From the NCBI GenBank assembly GCA_023052935.1, contig CM041292.1:150774939-150838938 (forward strand): a DNA stretch of 64,000 nt, read 5' to 3'. This DNA is from Piezodorus guildinii. Taxonomy: Eukaryota > Arthropoda > Insecta > Hemiptera > Pentatomidae. Under the pieces are notes generated by a model. The model searched no databases, was not told where the DNA came from, and worked only from the letters and a program-made list of their open reading frames with translations. Position numbers and translations under genes: made by a program. Positions 45,237 to 55,202 of the stretch are shown here, piece by piece; the stretch's first letter is position 1; each line of letters opens with the position of its first letter.

Positions 45237-45610
45237 TTTACTTTCACTTACTTATATATGAAATATATAAGGGTAAGTATTGATATATAGTAAGGGAAAG
45301 TATTGCGATCGTGAAAATTTTCGAATTCCAGTATTCAACGGAAATAGAGGTTTTAGGGTCCCCCGAGTCCAAATGACCAAGTCCCGCAAAAATTTCTGTT
45401 TGTGTGAGTAGTAAGTCCAACGCAAAAACGAAAAGTCCTATGAATCTGAAATTTAATTTTTAAGACAGCTTGCGCCCAAGATGTTAAAGCAATTTTTTCA
45501 TGTAAATCAGCTAACCAGAAGAGCCACTTTATATCATATATGTCGCACTTATTTACGGTTTTCTCAAAAAACGGCTCTAACGATTTTGATTAAACTCGCT
45601 ATATCTTCCA
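45237..45610 (-). repeat. Repeat R-A, minus-strand copy
   Basis: The copy starts with ACTTTCACTTACTTATATAT and GTAAGTATTGATATATAGTAAG, an extended palindromic end. It continues through TGCGATCGTGAAAATTTTCG to GATTAAACTCGCTATATC, where a CR1-like LINE end begins. Confidence 0.75.
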
Positions 45611-45614
45611 AACC

Positions 45615-46075
45615 CTTTAATTAGGTCCAGCTCTATCAGATCTCGTCTTTCTGACCTTTACCCTTCTTCTCACCGCACTGCTGCCTTTCTATTCAAAGCT
45701 GCCTCTTTTTGGAACTCTATCCCTCCTGATATCCGTCATGCAAGAACTGCTTCCTCCTTTAAATCGCTCCTTTTCAACTACTTTTTCCTTTACCAGTCAA
45801 ACATAAAATAACCCCAGACCTATGCTGGAAATACCAATTTTGCTTTGTTTTTATACTATGTCAATAATATCTAATGAAGTATCTATTTTTGTTTATTTAT
45901 TTTATTCTAAAAGTTCGATTTGTAAATATGTTCATAGTTTATTACCTCAATGTATTATTTTAGTATAGCTTTTGTTGTTTAAATATATGACCACACTGTT
46001 CTGCTCATCAAACCTGAACTTTCTTTTTATTCTTAAGGGACTTTAGTCCCAGGATAATAAAATTTTTTTGTATTT
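45615..46075 (+). mobile_element. CR1-like LINE 3' end with intact C-terminal frame
   Basis: An open frame at 45626-45811 encodes SSSIRSRLSDLYPSSHRTAA, FWNSIPPDIRHARTASSFKS and a stop after YQSNIK. W-N-x-I-P-x-x-I-R-x-A...F-K is the C-terminal signature of CR1/L2-group RT proteins. The 3' UTR ends TTCTTAAGGGACTTTAGTCC, CAGGATAATAAAA. The GGGAC-TTTA-GTCCC hairpin (46037-46050) followed by AATAAA is shared with the other two copies. Confidence 0.75.
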
Positions 46076-46079
46076 CATG

Positions 46080-46250
46080 TCATTTCATATCTTTATTACA
46101 TACAGACTGTTTTGGTATACTTGGTAAATTTGGAACCAGGGGAACCTAAAATGTGGATTTCCATTGAAAATTTCCATTTGAAGTTATTTACGGTTGGGAA
46201 AGTTTCCATTAGTATATTATATTTCATACATATTTAAGTAAAAGATAAAA
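46080..46250 (+). repeat. R-A terminal fragment
   Basis: CACAGACTG-like sequence, AGGGGAACCTAAAATGTGGA, TTTCCATTGAAAAT and a decayed end, AAGTAAAAGA, in plus R-A order. Confidence 0.5.
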
Positions 46251-47034
46251 TTTATAATAATCATACCTCAATACCTGGTAATTTCTTCCTTTTGTTTGTT
46301 AAAGTACTATAACAGTTCAGATTCATCTCTATGTATGTGTACTGAAACTTTTTCTTTTTTTTTTTTGTGTAACATGAGGGAGCTAATCACCATTCAGTCT
46401 TGTTATAGTTGTTACAACTACGTGTTATATTCTTCCATACAGTGCGCATGATTTTTGAAAAAATGTTATTTGGACTTATCTAATATACGCCAACATTGTC
46501 ACTATCTCTACTTTTAGTTTATTTCATGTGAATAGATCGTTTAACTGTAAACTATATGGAAATCCCATGGAAAGTAAATTAAACTTTTAAATATTTCATT
46601 TGAAATATAAGAGAGAAATACTTTGTTTTATCTTAAGTATTACAAAACAAAACAGTAGTGCTTAAATGTACTAAATAAAATAAGAACTGTTGAGGACATA
46701 TGTAAGAGCTTTAGAATAGACAGGGGAGTCAAACAGGGTGATGGTCTCAGCCCCCTAAAGGAAGCGGACATATGTGCCGTGAAATGAGTATTTGACAATG
46801 GAAAAATAGTGATTTCGTAAGTTCTTTACATTTCTCACGTTCAATATATTAAAAAATTATAGATTTTCTTCATATTTTTTACCACACACCGAAGGTCGCA
46901 TCTCTTTAAAAAATATATATAACTCTTCTGATGATTTTAAGGCAATGTTCAGTCCACAACAATCTGAGCTACTCATAGCTCTTTAAAATGATCAACTCAA
47001 GCTTGAAATGATTACAAACAAAAATAGATAACTA
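46251..47034. other. Mostly unassigned; RT crumb at 46684-46765
   Basis: AT-rich region. At 46684-46765 translation gives SFRIDRGVKQGDGLSPL, the G-V-x-Q-G-D-x-L-S-P motif of RTE-like RT, directly followed by unrelated sequence. Only about 25 codons are recognisable. Confidence 0.6.
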
Positions 47035-47174
47035 CAAGTGGTATTATTATTGACGCTGCTTTTCAAAGGTTTTTCAATACTTTGAAATCACAAGTATATG
47101 ACTCATATTTTATTTTTCATAACTCTATTTTCTCCACTCTTACTAAAATTGAAGAAATATAATTGCATTCAATA
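47035..47174 (+). repeat. Repeat R-D
   Basis: Collinear with 42490-42640 (GCTTTTCAAAGGTTTTTCAA, GTATATGACTCATATTT, AAATTGAAGAAATA). P2 is inserted at its right end. Confidence 0.6.
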
Positions 47175-47187
47175 AAAAAAATTATTA

Positions 47188-47698
47188 TTGTGGATGTAAT
47201 TAGTTGACCGTTGAGAATTACTGGAAGGAATTAGTCCGGGTGGCGGTCATTAAATGAAACAACTAAATGGTTTCAACTATTTTATTGTTTGCCAACGTTT
47301 CGACCCCCTTTGTGGGTCATCATCAGAGCTAAAAAGATACAAAAGAATATAATTTCAATGACATTACATACAATATTATATAACCTATTTAGCTAGAGAA
47401 CGTCGGTATTAAAAAATAACAGAAGAACTGTATATGAAAAAATTCTTAAATACTGAAAATTGGACTGTAAAGTTAATGAATGTAGACTAAGTATCACATA
47501 AAAAAAAAAAAAACACTATAAAATAACATCCAATTTTAAAACATTTATAACTATACATAAAATCAAAACAATTATTTTATTAACATTATTTAAAAAATTA
47601 TTTACAAATCACAATAGATAATATTTAATCAAATTAAATAGTTGAAACCATTTAGTTGTTTCATTTAATGACCGCCACCCGGACTAATTCCTTCCAGT
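47188..47698 (-). mobile_element. Penelope-like element P2 (511 bp)
   Basis: It is flanked by a 13-bp TSD, AAAAAAATTATTA (47175-47187 and 47699-47711). The left end carries the same pieces as P1 but inverted: TGTGGATGTAATTAGTTGAC, then TTACTGGAAGGAATTAGTCC, then the ribozyme-like motif. The right end has a shorter inverted arm, CACCCGGACTAATTCCTTCC. The middle (about 47330-47630) is AT-rich and non-coding. P1 and P2 are the same family with different internal deletions. Confidence 0.7.
47291..47330 (-). ncRNA. Hammerhead-like ribozyme motif in P2
   Basis: Minus strand: GCT, CTGATGA, extra T, GACCC-ACAAAGG-GGGTC, GAAA, CGTT, GGC. It has the same core and stem II as P1. Stem I here needs one G-T pair. 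Confidence 0.45.
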
Positions 47699-47789
47699 AA
47701 AAAAATTATTAGTGTTAATATAACACATTATATACAACGTAAGGCTACCTTCTTTTTTTTTAGTTTTGATCTGTCCTGGGTTAAAATCT

Positions 47790-48082
47790 CTATATTTATA
47801 TAATGATAACGGGATTTTGGTTTCCGCTAACTCGTTCTAAAGCACAAGACGGATTTTGATACGGTGTTCACCATCATCTAGGGCATTCTTTCCTCAAAGC
47901 GTATAAGTAAAATACATTGCAATTTATCTTTTCTTTAAACGTGAAAAGTAAATGTTCTGTAACCTATTCATCAAAATATTATTTCTGAAATTTAAGTAAT
48001 AATACATGCGGATATATACCATTGGTAAGAGCAAGAATTTAGAAAAGCTAATATGCATAAAAATAAATCATACGAGTTAATA
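47790..48082 (+). repeat. Repeat R-B, left of mariner
   Basis: Collinear with 10936-11205. It is broken at TA (48081-48082) by the mariner. Confidence 0.75.
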
Positions 48083-48981
48083 TTGGGTTGATGCAAAATT
48101 AATGCAGGTTTCCTCTATTGCAATATCTTAATTCCAATTGTGTAAACAAAGCTAATCCTAACATTGATCATTATTATACCAAAACAAACCTTATCTAATA
48201 CCCTCTCTTTCACCATGAATTTGTTTAGTAAAATCGTTTTGTTCAGTGTGTTCAAAGGTCTTGAATCGAAAATGTCAAAGTGCGATTTTCGTCAAATTTA
48301 TTTTTACGAATTTAAATTAGGGCGCAGCGCTGCGCAAACGGCTCGTAATATTAATGAAGTGTGGGGTCAGGGGGCTATTAATGAGTGCACGGTGCAGCGT
48401 TGGTTCCAGAAGTTTCGCAGAGGAGATTTCGACCTCGAAGAGAAGGAAGGTCGGGGCCGTCATCTTGCTCTGGACAACGACCAGCTGAGGTCAAAAGTGG
48501 AAGAAGACCCAACCAAAACCACACGAGAAATGGCGGCGGAACTCGGAACTCAAAAATTGCAACGTCTTTGCCCAGCATTGATGAATCGGAAGGGGCCGAT
48601 CCTGCTCCACGATAACGCCAGACCACACGTTGCACAACCAACGCTTCGACGACTGCACGAGTTGGGCTACGAAGTTCTCCAACATCCGCCTTATTCACCT
48701 GACCTCTCTCCTACAGACTTCCACTTTTTCAGGCATCTGGACAACTTTTTGAGGGAGAAAAATTTTCAAAACCAGGACGACATTGAAAATTCTTTTCGTG
48801 ATTTCATTGAGTCCAGGGATTCGGATTTTTTTTCTGGTGGAATAAGAAAGCTTGTTGAACGTTGGCAAAAGTGCATTGATTCAGATGGAAATTATTTTGA
48901 TTAAATATATATGGTTAAAGTAAAGATATGGCGTATTTACAATACCTACTAAAAACCTGCATTAATTTTGCATCAACCCAA
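48083..48981 (+). mobile_element. mariner element (899 bp), internally deleted
   Basis: TIRs TTGGGTTGATGCAAAATTAA and its complement are perfect over at least 27 bp and flanked by TA on both sides (48081-48082 and 48982-48983). The length is well short of the usual ~1.3 kb because the transposase gene lacks its middle. The perfect TIRs could still be mobilised by an intact relative. The R-B/R-E copy at 11.2 kb shows the pre-insertion sequence. Confidence 0.95.
48272..48904 (+). pseudogene. mariner transposase, internal deletion removes first catalytic Asp
   Basis: From the ATG at 48272 the protein is 210 residues, against about 345 for mariner transposases. It starts MSKCDFRQIYFYEFKLGRSA, an HTH-type DNA-binding domain with RTVQRWF-like CTVQRWFQKFRRGDFDLEEK. 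It continues through TTREMAAELGTQ and then jumps to LQRLCPALMNRKGPILLHDN. The second Asp (DNARPH) and third Asp (SPDLSPTDFHFF) of the D,D34D triad remain. The first Asp block (normally in the ~130 missing residues) is gone. It is similar in order and wording to Hsmar1/cecropia-type mariners. It ends WQKCIDSDGNYFD, the usual C terminus. It is catalytically dead but probably DNA-binding competent. Confidence 0.93.
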
Positions 48982-48983
48982 TA

Positions 48984-49665
48984 TAAAGTTTTTGCAAGTC
49001 CGTAAACTTATGAACACGTGTTTTTGGGAAAGAATGAAGAAATGATAGAAAGCTAAATGCCTGCCACCGTCGAACATTATCGTGCAAGTTATAATATTCT
49101 TATTACGCAAGATTTTAAAAACAGTATTAATTACTGAATTGTAACAAGCTATAAAAAGAAAAGGCAAGTTTTATAAATCTAAAAACTAATAATGCTATTA
49201 ATTATTTCAACTTTTAAATTATTTGATGAAAATAGATGTTTCACTGCAAATAAATGGGATGCTCATGAAAAATAAATTAAACCTTTAAAATGTATTTTAA
49301 ATAGTGTATTTGGAATATTAAATAGTAATAGACCTAATAGGATAAGAAATTTTGTTATTTCTATAGTTTTTGAATACATATATACAAGTTAAACATGTTT
49401 TGTTTTTTTGGAAAAATGTAATTTTCCGTTATCTGTGGTTCACTTTGAAAAAATAAACCAATTTTTATTTATGTTTTTCATTTTTGCCGATGATGAAATA
49501 TAATAAAGAATAGACGTTATAAAATGAACATATTTTCTTGCAGATTGCACTTTTCGTTACGATAAACAAAAATTCCTAAAGCGATAAACTTTTAATCGGT
49601 CATACAGAACTTTTTTAAACATACATGTTACTTAATTCAAATTGCGTCCTTGCGAAACTGGTCAA
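48984..49665 (+). repeat. Repeat R-B/R-E, right of mariner
   Basis: The repeat resumes with TATAAAGTT immediately after the mariner. From 49340 it matches R-E at 11240-11460 (TTATTTCTATAGTTTTTGAAT, AAGCGATAAACTTTTAATCGG). An extra ~300 bp at 49000-49310 has no counterpart at 11.2 kb. Confidence 0.65.
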
Positions 49666-49669
49666 CTAG

Positions 49670-50290
49670 TTATTAATAAATAAGCAGCACCGAACTTAAA
49701 CGGATTAAACAAAATAACCCGAATACGTAAAAGCGACAAGCCGTTTAATGGATCCGAGAATAAGCGGAAATGACAGATATTTTTAGAGTGTGAAATGGAA
49801 ATGGACAGAGAGAGCTCTCTACGACATCTCTGGTAATTCTATTTGCCTTAATGGACGACTGGGTCTATTTTCCTGTTTAAGGGACAGTATCTTCCCTTTA
49901 CTCCTGTTTAATATTCTTAACAAAGCCCACCTTCACGGCTGCCAATTGTTCTGCGAAAGATGTCCTCTTTCCTTTCTCTCGTTTCCTCAGTTCTATTCTA
50001 AGGAGGCCCCTGCAACAGCAGATGATATCTTGGATGTGACCCAGACATTTGTTTCAAGTGAAGTGTGTACCTTTTTCCATAAAGTTCATTATTTTACCCA
50101 ACGTCTTATATATTATATAAAATTATTTTTTAAATATGAAAAAAAAATATGTCCTTCAGTATAATAAATTTTTATAACAACTTTTATTTCTTTTTTATTT
50201 TATTTTTTTGTAGTTTGTTATCCGCCTCTACCCTATAGGGACATCATAATAAATTATACCCTGTTCTAGTACCCTACAATCTTTAAATGG
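49670..50290. other. Unassigned; GC-richer block 49780-50060
   Basis: A plus-strand frame of 124 codons (49790-50164) crosses a less AT-rich block but shows no recognised domain. It is probably not a gene, since its C-terminal half is AT-driven. Confidence 0.3.
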
Positions 50291-50294
50291 TCTA

Positions 50295-51090
50295 ACAGTA
50301 TGGATATCTGTTTCTCTTCGTCGCCGAGTATTTTGTTGAGTGAATGTTGCAATCCAATCTTATTCCTCAAATTCTCTTATTTTTTGCATTCTATCAGCAA
50401 ATGTTTCACTGTTTGTATGACGTCACATTTTGTGCAAGTTAGTGCTTCTAGCCGTTTTAGGAAGTATCCTTGGGTAAATTGGCAATGTCCAATTCTCAAT
50501 CTACACAGTATGTACATTCAATCTACACTTCTTCCTTCCTAGACTTTCTGGAGTTAATTTTCCATTTGCTGCAATTAGATTTGACTGCTCCTAACTTTGT
50601 TTGCCCTCTTTCCCACTTTTTCGACCAACCCCATAGCAATCTTTTTTTTGTATTGGAGCACCCATTTTTTTAGGGTTACTTCATTTATTTGAACAATACC
50701 ACTTTCTTCTCCTATTCTGCCCGTGTTGACTGCTTGGTCATTCGTTTCATTGTCCGAAATTCATCGATGAGCTGGTACCCATAGCAAAACATCTTTATGT
50801 CTGAGTTTTCTTTCCCAACTATCGTTTATTATATCTCAGATTATCGCGGTTGTTGGTGTTTGGCTTTCGTTGGCAGCCAGCACACTTCAAGAGTCCGTCG
50901 CAATAATCCAAGATTTTTCAAAAAGTTTCCTATACATTTCAGAACCCTCAGAATAGCAGTAGCTTCTGCTGTGAAGACGGAGCTTCTTTTAAACAGCATA
51001 TACATGAGTTGTTTATCTTCATTGTAGACAGCACAGCCAACGCTATCTTTCATTTTGTAAGCATCAGGGAACAGAACTCAGAGTTTTGGT
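50295..51090 (-). pseudogene. LINE ORF2 RNase H and C-terminal finger, decayed
   Basis: Minus strand 51053-50841 reads MKDSVGCAVYNEDKQLMYML and SSVFTAEATAILRVLKCIGN. The G-x-x-V-x-x...S-I/V-F-T-A-E-A-x-A-I pattern is the conserved centre of LINE RNase H domains, the Glu being catalytic. After frame breaks, 50530-50340 gives LRIGHCQFTQGYFLKR..CTKCDVIQTVKHLLIEC, the same R-x-G-H...C-x2-C...H...C order as at 19.3-19.6 kb. It belongs to an R1/LOA/I-like LINE. The order within one strand suggests a single truncated element. Confidence 0.7.
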
Positions 51091-51394
51091 ACTTTTCCAA
51101 TATTTTAAAAAACGAGTTCTGTATTTCAATATTTTTTTCTACTTTTCAGGGAGCATGTATCTCACTCTGGCCATTGATCTGTATGTACGTGGTCTTTGTA
51201 TCTGCGAGGTATTTGAAGTTCAGGGAAGGATTTTATATTATGTAGGCTCTTGTCTATTTTGATATCTCATATTGATATAGAAGTCTTTGGATGGGCTTCT
51301 CGATAATCTTGATTTCACGACTTATATAAATATATGTTTTTAATAAACATTTGATAAGTTATAATTAAAAAAAAAACAAAAAAACATTGCTTAT
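51091..51394. other. Unassigned AT-rich region
   Basis: No feature recognised. Confidence 0.35.
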
Positions 51395-51648
51395 GTTATA
51401 TTAGATTGTTTATTTATTTATTTAACGTCACTTTATGCTACTATGGATAATCGGACGATGCTACAGTGGGACATTTTGCCTATCCATGTTTTATTAGGAT
51501 AGGGATCTTTAACGAGTACCTGACATCGCACAGGCTTGGGACCACTTTTTAACGTCTCCTCGGAAGGACGGCATAACTAAGGATTTCTTACTCACATTAA
51601 AAAATCCTAGCACCACCTGCGAGTTTGAATCCTTTGGCATAGGAGGCT

Positions 51649-52680
51649 GTTATGGTCTGATGGAAAAAAAAAAGGAAAACTGTATAATTTAAACTGTATA
51701 AATTCTTGATATTTATCAATAGATCATTTTTGTATTAATCTTTATTTTTTATCTGTTTTAAAAATAGTTATTATAATCCAAAATTTGTATACGCTGGGCT
51801 ATTCGTGAAAGAATAGTACTTCCAAGGGACAACTCAAAATTGAGGGTGATTCTATTGAAATAAATTAGTGGACTGTATAGATTTAAAATAAATAAAATGA
51901 ATGAAAGCAAACGACGAATCACAATATATTTAATACAATGAAATACATATGAACAAGATAAGAAACAAATTAACCTAATAAATTTATATAAGAAAAAATT
52001 AACCTAATTATAATTAAACAGCTGTAAGAAAATGTAGGAAACAAAATAAACCTAATTAAAATATTGTAAAAATAGAAGAAACAAACTTAACTTAATTAAT
52101 GTAAAAAAATAGTTACCAAATTAAACAGTTTCTTGAATAAGAATTAAGAAATTAAATGTTCCATTAATGGATAAAGATAGGTTATATTCACGTAAAGATG
52201 TCCAGTTGAGTGTTGAAGAAAACGACCGCAGGGCGGCTTGAACGAAGTCGTCTTGTGAGTATTGAAGAAAATTACCGCAGGGCGGCTTGGACGAAGTTCT
52301 CTTGGGTATTGAAAATGACCGCAAGGCGGCTCTTCCAAGTTCCAACGGGAACTATGAGAAGATGAAATTCGTTTCCAAACGTTCAAACGTTGAGAGGAAT
52401 CTTGGGTCTATATACGGCACATCTTCACCGCTCAAACGCTAGCTTAAGACTCGACTGGCAGTCAAAAAACAATTGAAGTACGATCGTCTGCTGTCTTTCT
52501 CTTCTACTGCTCTCGCTTAAAAACTTTTAATTATATTTAAAATAACTATTTTAAAAATAAATTAAAATATAAAGATTAAAAAAATGATCTTATTATAAAT
52601 ATCATAAAAATTATGAACTTATCATTTTTCGATTGAAAAACTATAAAAACCTTATCAGGCCGTAACATATGGCGTGAACA
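51649..52680. mobile_element. Probable solo LTR in SINE S1
   Basis: The insert begins TGTTATGGTCTGATGG and ends near CCTTATCAGGCCGTAACA (52667), followed by TATGGCGTGAACA. The 5-bp flanks are GAGGC on both sides (51644-51648 and 52681-52685). TG...CA ends, a 5-bp TSD and a TATA-like TCTATATACGGC at 52408 fit a solo LTR. TATGGCGTGAACAG could also be a leftover primer-binding site if the LTR ends at 52667. Alternatively, the first 12 bases GAGGCTGTTATG are a longer TSD. No coding sequence is present. Confidence 0.55.
52207..52345. repeat. 49-bp tandem triplication inside the LTR-like insert
   Basis: Three units start at about 52207, 52256 and 52304. Each contains TTGAAGAAAA or a variant followed by ACCGCAGGGCGGCTTG, a 4-bp CCGC/GCGG stem. 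The third is shorter and more diverged. Confidence 0.8.
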
Positions 52681-52731
52681 GAGGCTGTTATGCTAACCAG
52701 CTAGCTACAAGTGATCCCTGTTATATTAGAT

Positions 52732-52905
52732 ATATTTCCTTTGACCAGCTTCGCCTACTGCGCATACGGTTGCACATGTACTGGTTTTGGTCGAAAAAGT
52801 CGTACTTTGCAGGCGCTGTTACTCTTAAAAAAAAAAAAAATTATAAACACAAGTTTAGTAGAAAATCGAATGAATCAAATCTAAATATATTACGCGCAAC
52901 ACACG
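52732..52905. other. Unassigned region
   Basis: No recognised element. It contains a short A run. Confidence 0.35.
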
Positions 52906-52909
52906 ACTA

Positions 52910-53685
52910 TCACTTACGTCCTATGTTAAAATCAAAAAGAAAACTTTTAAATAAAGATATAATTGAAAAAATGTTAAAGAATTACAATGGGCTTCGATAG
53001 AAACATTTTTTTTCAGATTAAATAATCTAATATCTTATTTATTATCTTAAACAATCAAGTGGTTTTTTCCCCTTTTCATCACTGTCAATTGATTTTTTTT
53101 GTAAGGTAATATTTTTTTCTAAAATCTTTAGCTTTCTCACAGTATGTTATACATTTATATTACATGTATATTATTATATTTATATTCTTATGTTAAATAA
53201 AAAAAAATTATAAAAATACCAACTAATAAATGTTTGTTCTTCCTTTTTCAGTTAGTTATTAAATTCGTTCATCTTGTATATTTATCCGTTTTATATCAAA
53301 GGTAACAAGATGAAATGGTTAACTTCTTAGAATCTTTAATATTAAAGGTGCTATATATATATATACTGAGTTCAATTAAAATCGTTAAAGCCGTTTTTGA
53401 GAAAATCGTAAAAAGTTGAAAAATGCATATTATAAAGTGGTTCTTCTGGGTTGTATATTTTATTGATAAAGTTGCTGTACTGTCTCGGGCATATACGCTT
53501 CTAAAATATGAAATTTCAGTTGTATATACCTTAGTTTTAGACTTACTAAATGCACACACAGAACTTTCAGCAGGACATTTGGACTGAGGGAAACCTAAAA
53601 CGTGTATTTCCAGTAAAATGTTTGTGATCCCAAACTTACCCTTACTATATATTTCATACATAGGTTTGTTAAAGTAAAACATACA
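52910..53685 (+). repeat. Repeat R-A, plus-strand copy
   Basis: Order: CGCAACACACGACTATCACTTAC at the left (two overlapping landmarks), CTAAAATCTTTAGCTTTC, AAATCGTTAAAGCCGTTTTTGAG, CTGTCTCGGGCATATA, then a decayed CACACACAG and GGGAAACCTAAAACGTGTAT. The end is GTTAAAGTAAA. Confidence 0.75.
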
Positions 53686-54185
53686 TTCGTTAACAAAAAT
53701 CTGGAGAAATATACTTAATATAATAAAAAACAACTAATAAATAAATGTAATAATAAATATAATAATAAAATTAATAAAAACAATTGATCAAAACTATCCT
53801 TGTTTTCACACTAACCACAACGAGGTTTTACCATATACTAACTGTTCCATATGTTATTTAACAATAAAAGAAATATAGTAACAACATATGCAACCCTCTA
53901 AGAACTTCAAATTCTCAATGAAAAAAAGAGTAAAGTATTAGTTTGCTGCTCTCGAAGTGATTAAGTGCAAGATTAGAAATTGATTAACAATCTTTTTCTT
54001 CAATGCTAATCTCCACGAGGTGTGTTACTGACTTTCCGATCTCCGTTTCTTCTTCTTTTCTCTTTTCTCTCTATATAAAACTAGCGGAGTAGTTTGCAAT
54101 TCGGAGTGCAATTTTAATGAGGTGTCATTTATGTTTATGGTCTTACAGCGACTTTATATTTACTAGTAAGATTTCTTTTATTTCA
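53686..54185. other. Unassigned AT-rich region
   Basis: No feature recognised. Confidence 0.4.
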
Positions 54186-54189
54186 TAAC

Positions 54190-54440
54190 ACGTTCTCTAA
54201 CTTCTTGCACTTTCCTACGGTATAGGCCTATGTTACTTCTTACATTTCAGGAATAATTTTTTGATGAATTGGTTACAGAAAATTAATTTTTCCTGTTTAA
54301 GGAAAAGCTAAATTGCTAAGTATTTTACATATAAAAATTCAGGAAACAATACTTTAAATCATGGTAAAAACCGTATCAAAGTTCGTCTTTTTGTTTAGAA
54401 TGAGTTAGCGGAAACCGAAATCGCGTTATAATTATATATA
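54190..54440 (-). repeat. Repeat R-B, minus-strand copy
   Basis: It contains GAATAATTTTTTGATGAATTGG, CGTATCAAAGTTCGTC and GAGTTAGCGGAAACCGAAATC (each the complement of an R-B landmark). Confidence 0.7.
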
Positions 54441-54462
54441 TATAATTTTATTTGTTTGTTTG

Positions 54463-55062
54463 AGGTCCTTAAACTATCACTCCTTCTTAATTTTCTTTAT
54501 AGGATATTACAGGGCACTGTAGTTAGCTTGAGTGGTGTGCCGGTGCTCAATAAAATTCTTTGGCAAGATGTTTTTATAATATATTGTATCTGGCTGTAGA
54601 TAGATGGTTTATGGAAAATGTAACCAACATACTGCCAAAATGTAACCAATTGCAGTGTTGAAAAGGATCCTATGTATAAACATAGACGGAGGATAGAAAC
54701 GTCAAATAAAGAAAATTAAGAAGGAGTGATAGTTTAAGGAGGAGCGGCGTGGTCTAGTGGATAGAGCACTAGTCTGCTGTGCTCCGGGTCCTGGGTTCGA
54801 ATCCCGCCTGTGGCAGAATATTATTTATTCTGTTAATTCAGTCGGGGGGTGACCCTAGGGTATGGAGACCCTCCTGGGGCAGACCCAGCCTCTATAAAGT
54901 GGGTACCCAAATTAATTGGGGAAAAACCTGGCGGCTGAGCGTGATTAAGACCTAATCACCTCATTGCACTGCCGTTAGCCTAGAAACAGTATGAATCTCT
55001 ATTATGTACTGAGCCCAAGGACCCTTCATGGGTTGTAGTGGTACAGGATAGTTTAAGGACCT
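54463..55062. mobile_element. Inverted-arm element P6, interrupted by a SINE
   Basis: The left arm is AGGTCCTTAAACTATCACTC..TTCTTTAT (54463-54501). The right arm is ATAAAGAAAATTAAGAAGGA..TTTAAGGA, continuing after the SINE as CCT (55062). The arms are about 39 bp. GAAACGTC (54696-54703) precedes the right arm at the position where the ribozyme-like motif of P1 and P3 ends. The hairpin before it (CTATGTATAAACATAG) does not restore a hammerhead core. It may be a decayed Penelope-like terminal repeat pair. No TSD recognised. Confidence 0.6.
54741..55046 (+). mobile_element. tRNA-headed SINE, family S3 (306 bp)
   Basis: A 13-bp TSD, GATAGTTTAAGGA, lies at 54728-54740 and 55047-55059. The head has box A TGGTCTAGTGG (54750-54760) and a perfect box B GGTTCGAATCC (54794-54804). 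The body contains TATGGAGACCCTCCTGGGGC and GTATGAATCTCTATTATGTA and ends ATGGGTTGTAGTGGTACAG without a poly-A tail. The acceptor half does not pair as a tRNA would after the T-arm, so it is a SINE and not a tRNA gene. Its sharp A and B boxes suggest it is the youngest SINE here. Confidence 0.93.
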
Positions 55063-55118
55063 AAAACCCGAAAAATTTCAAATAAAATTATAATATAAAA
55101 ACGTCAATGAATTAGATT

Positions 55119-55120
<2 letters not shown>

Positions 55121-55202
<82 letters not shown>

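Larger units (their letters stand above)
51407..52719 (-). mobile_element. SINE S1, copy 3, split by an LTR insertion
   Basis: The SINE body occupies 51407-51648 and its head 52681-52719. The outer 12-bp TSD, GTTATATTAGAT, lies at 51395-51406 and 52720-52731. The head sequence CTAGCTACAAGTGATCCCT equals the start of copy 1. The insertion of about 1 kb lies next to the box B-like region. Confidence 0.88.

Noticed and set aside
48378..48698. Minus-strand frame of 106 codons
   Set aside because: Antisense shadow of the mariner transposase.
52144..52386. Two overlapping minus-strand frames with repeated peptide
   Set aside because: They translate the 49-bp tandem repeat in the LTR-like insert.
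54741..54816. tRNA gene
   Set aside because: Good A and B boxes, but the head belongs to a 306-bp SINE with TSDs, and the acceptor ends do not pair.
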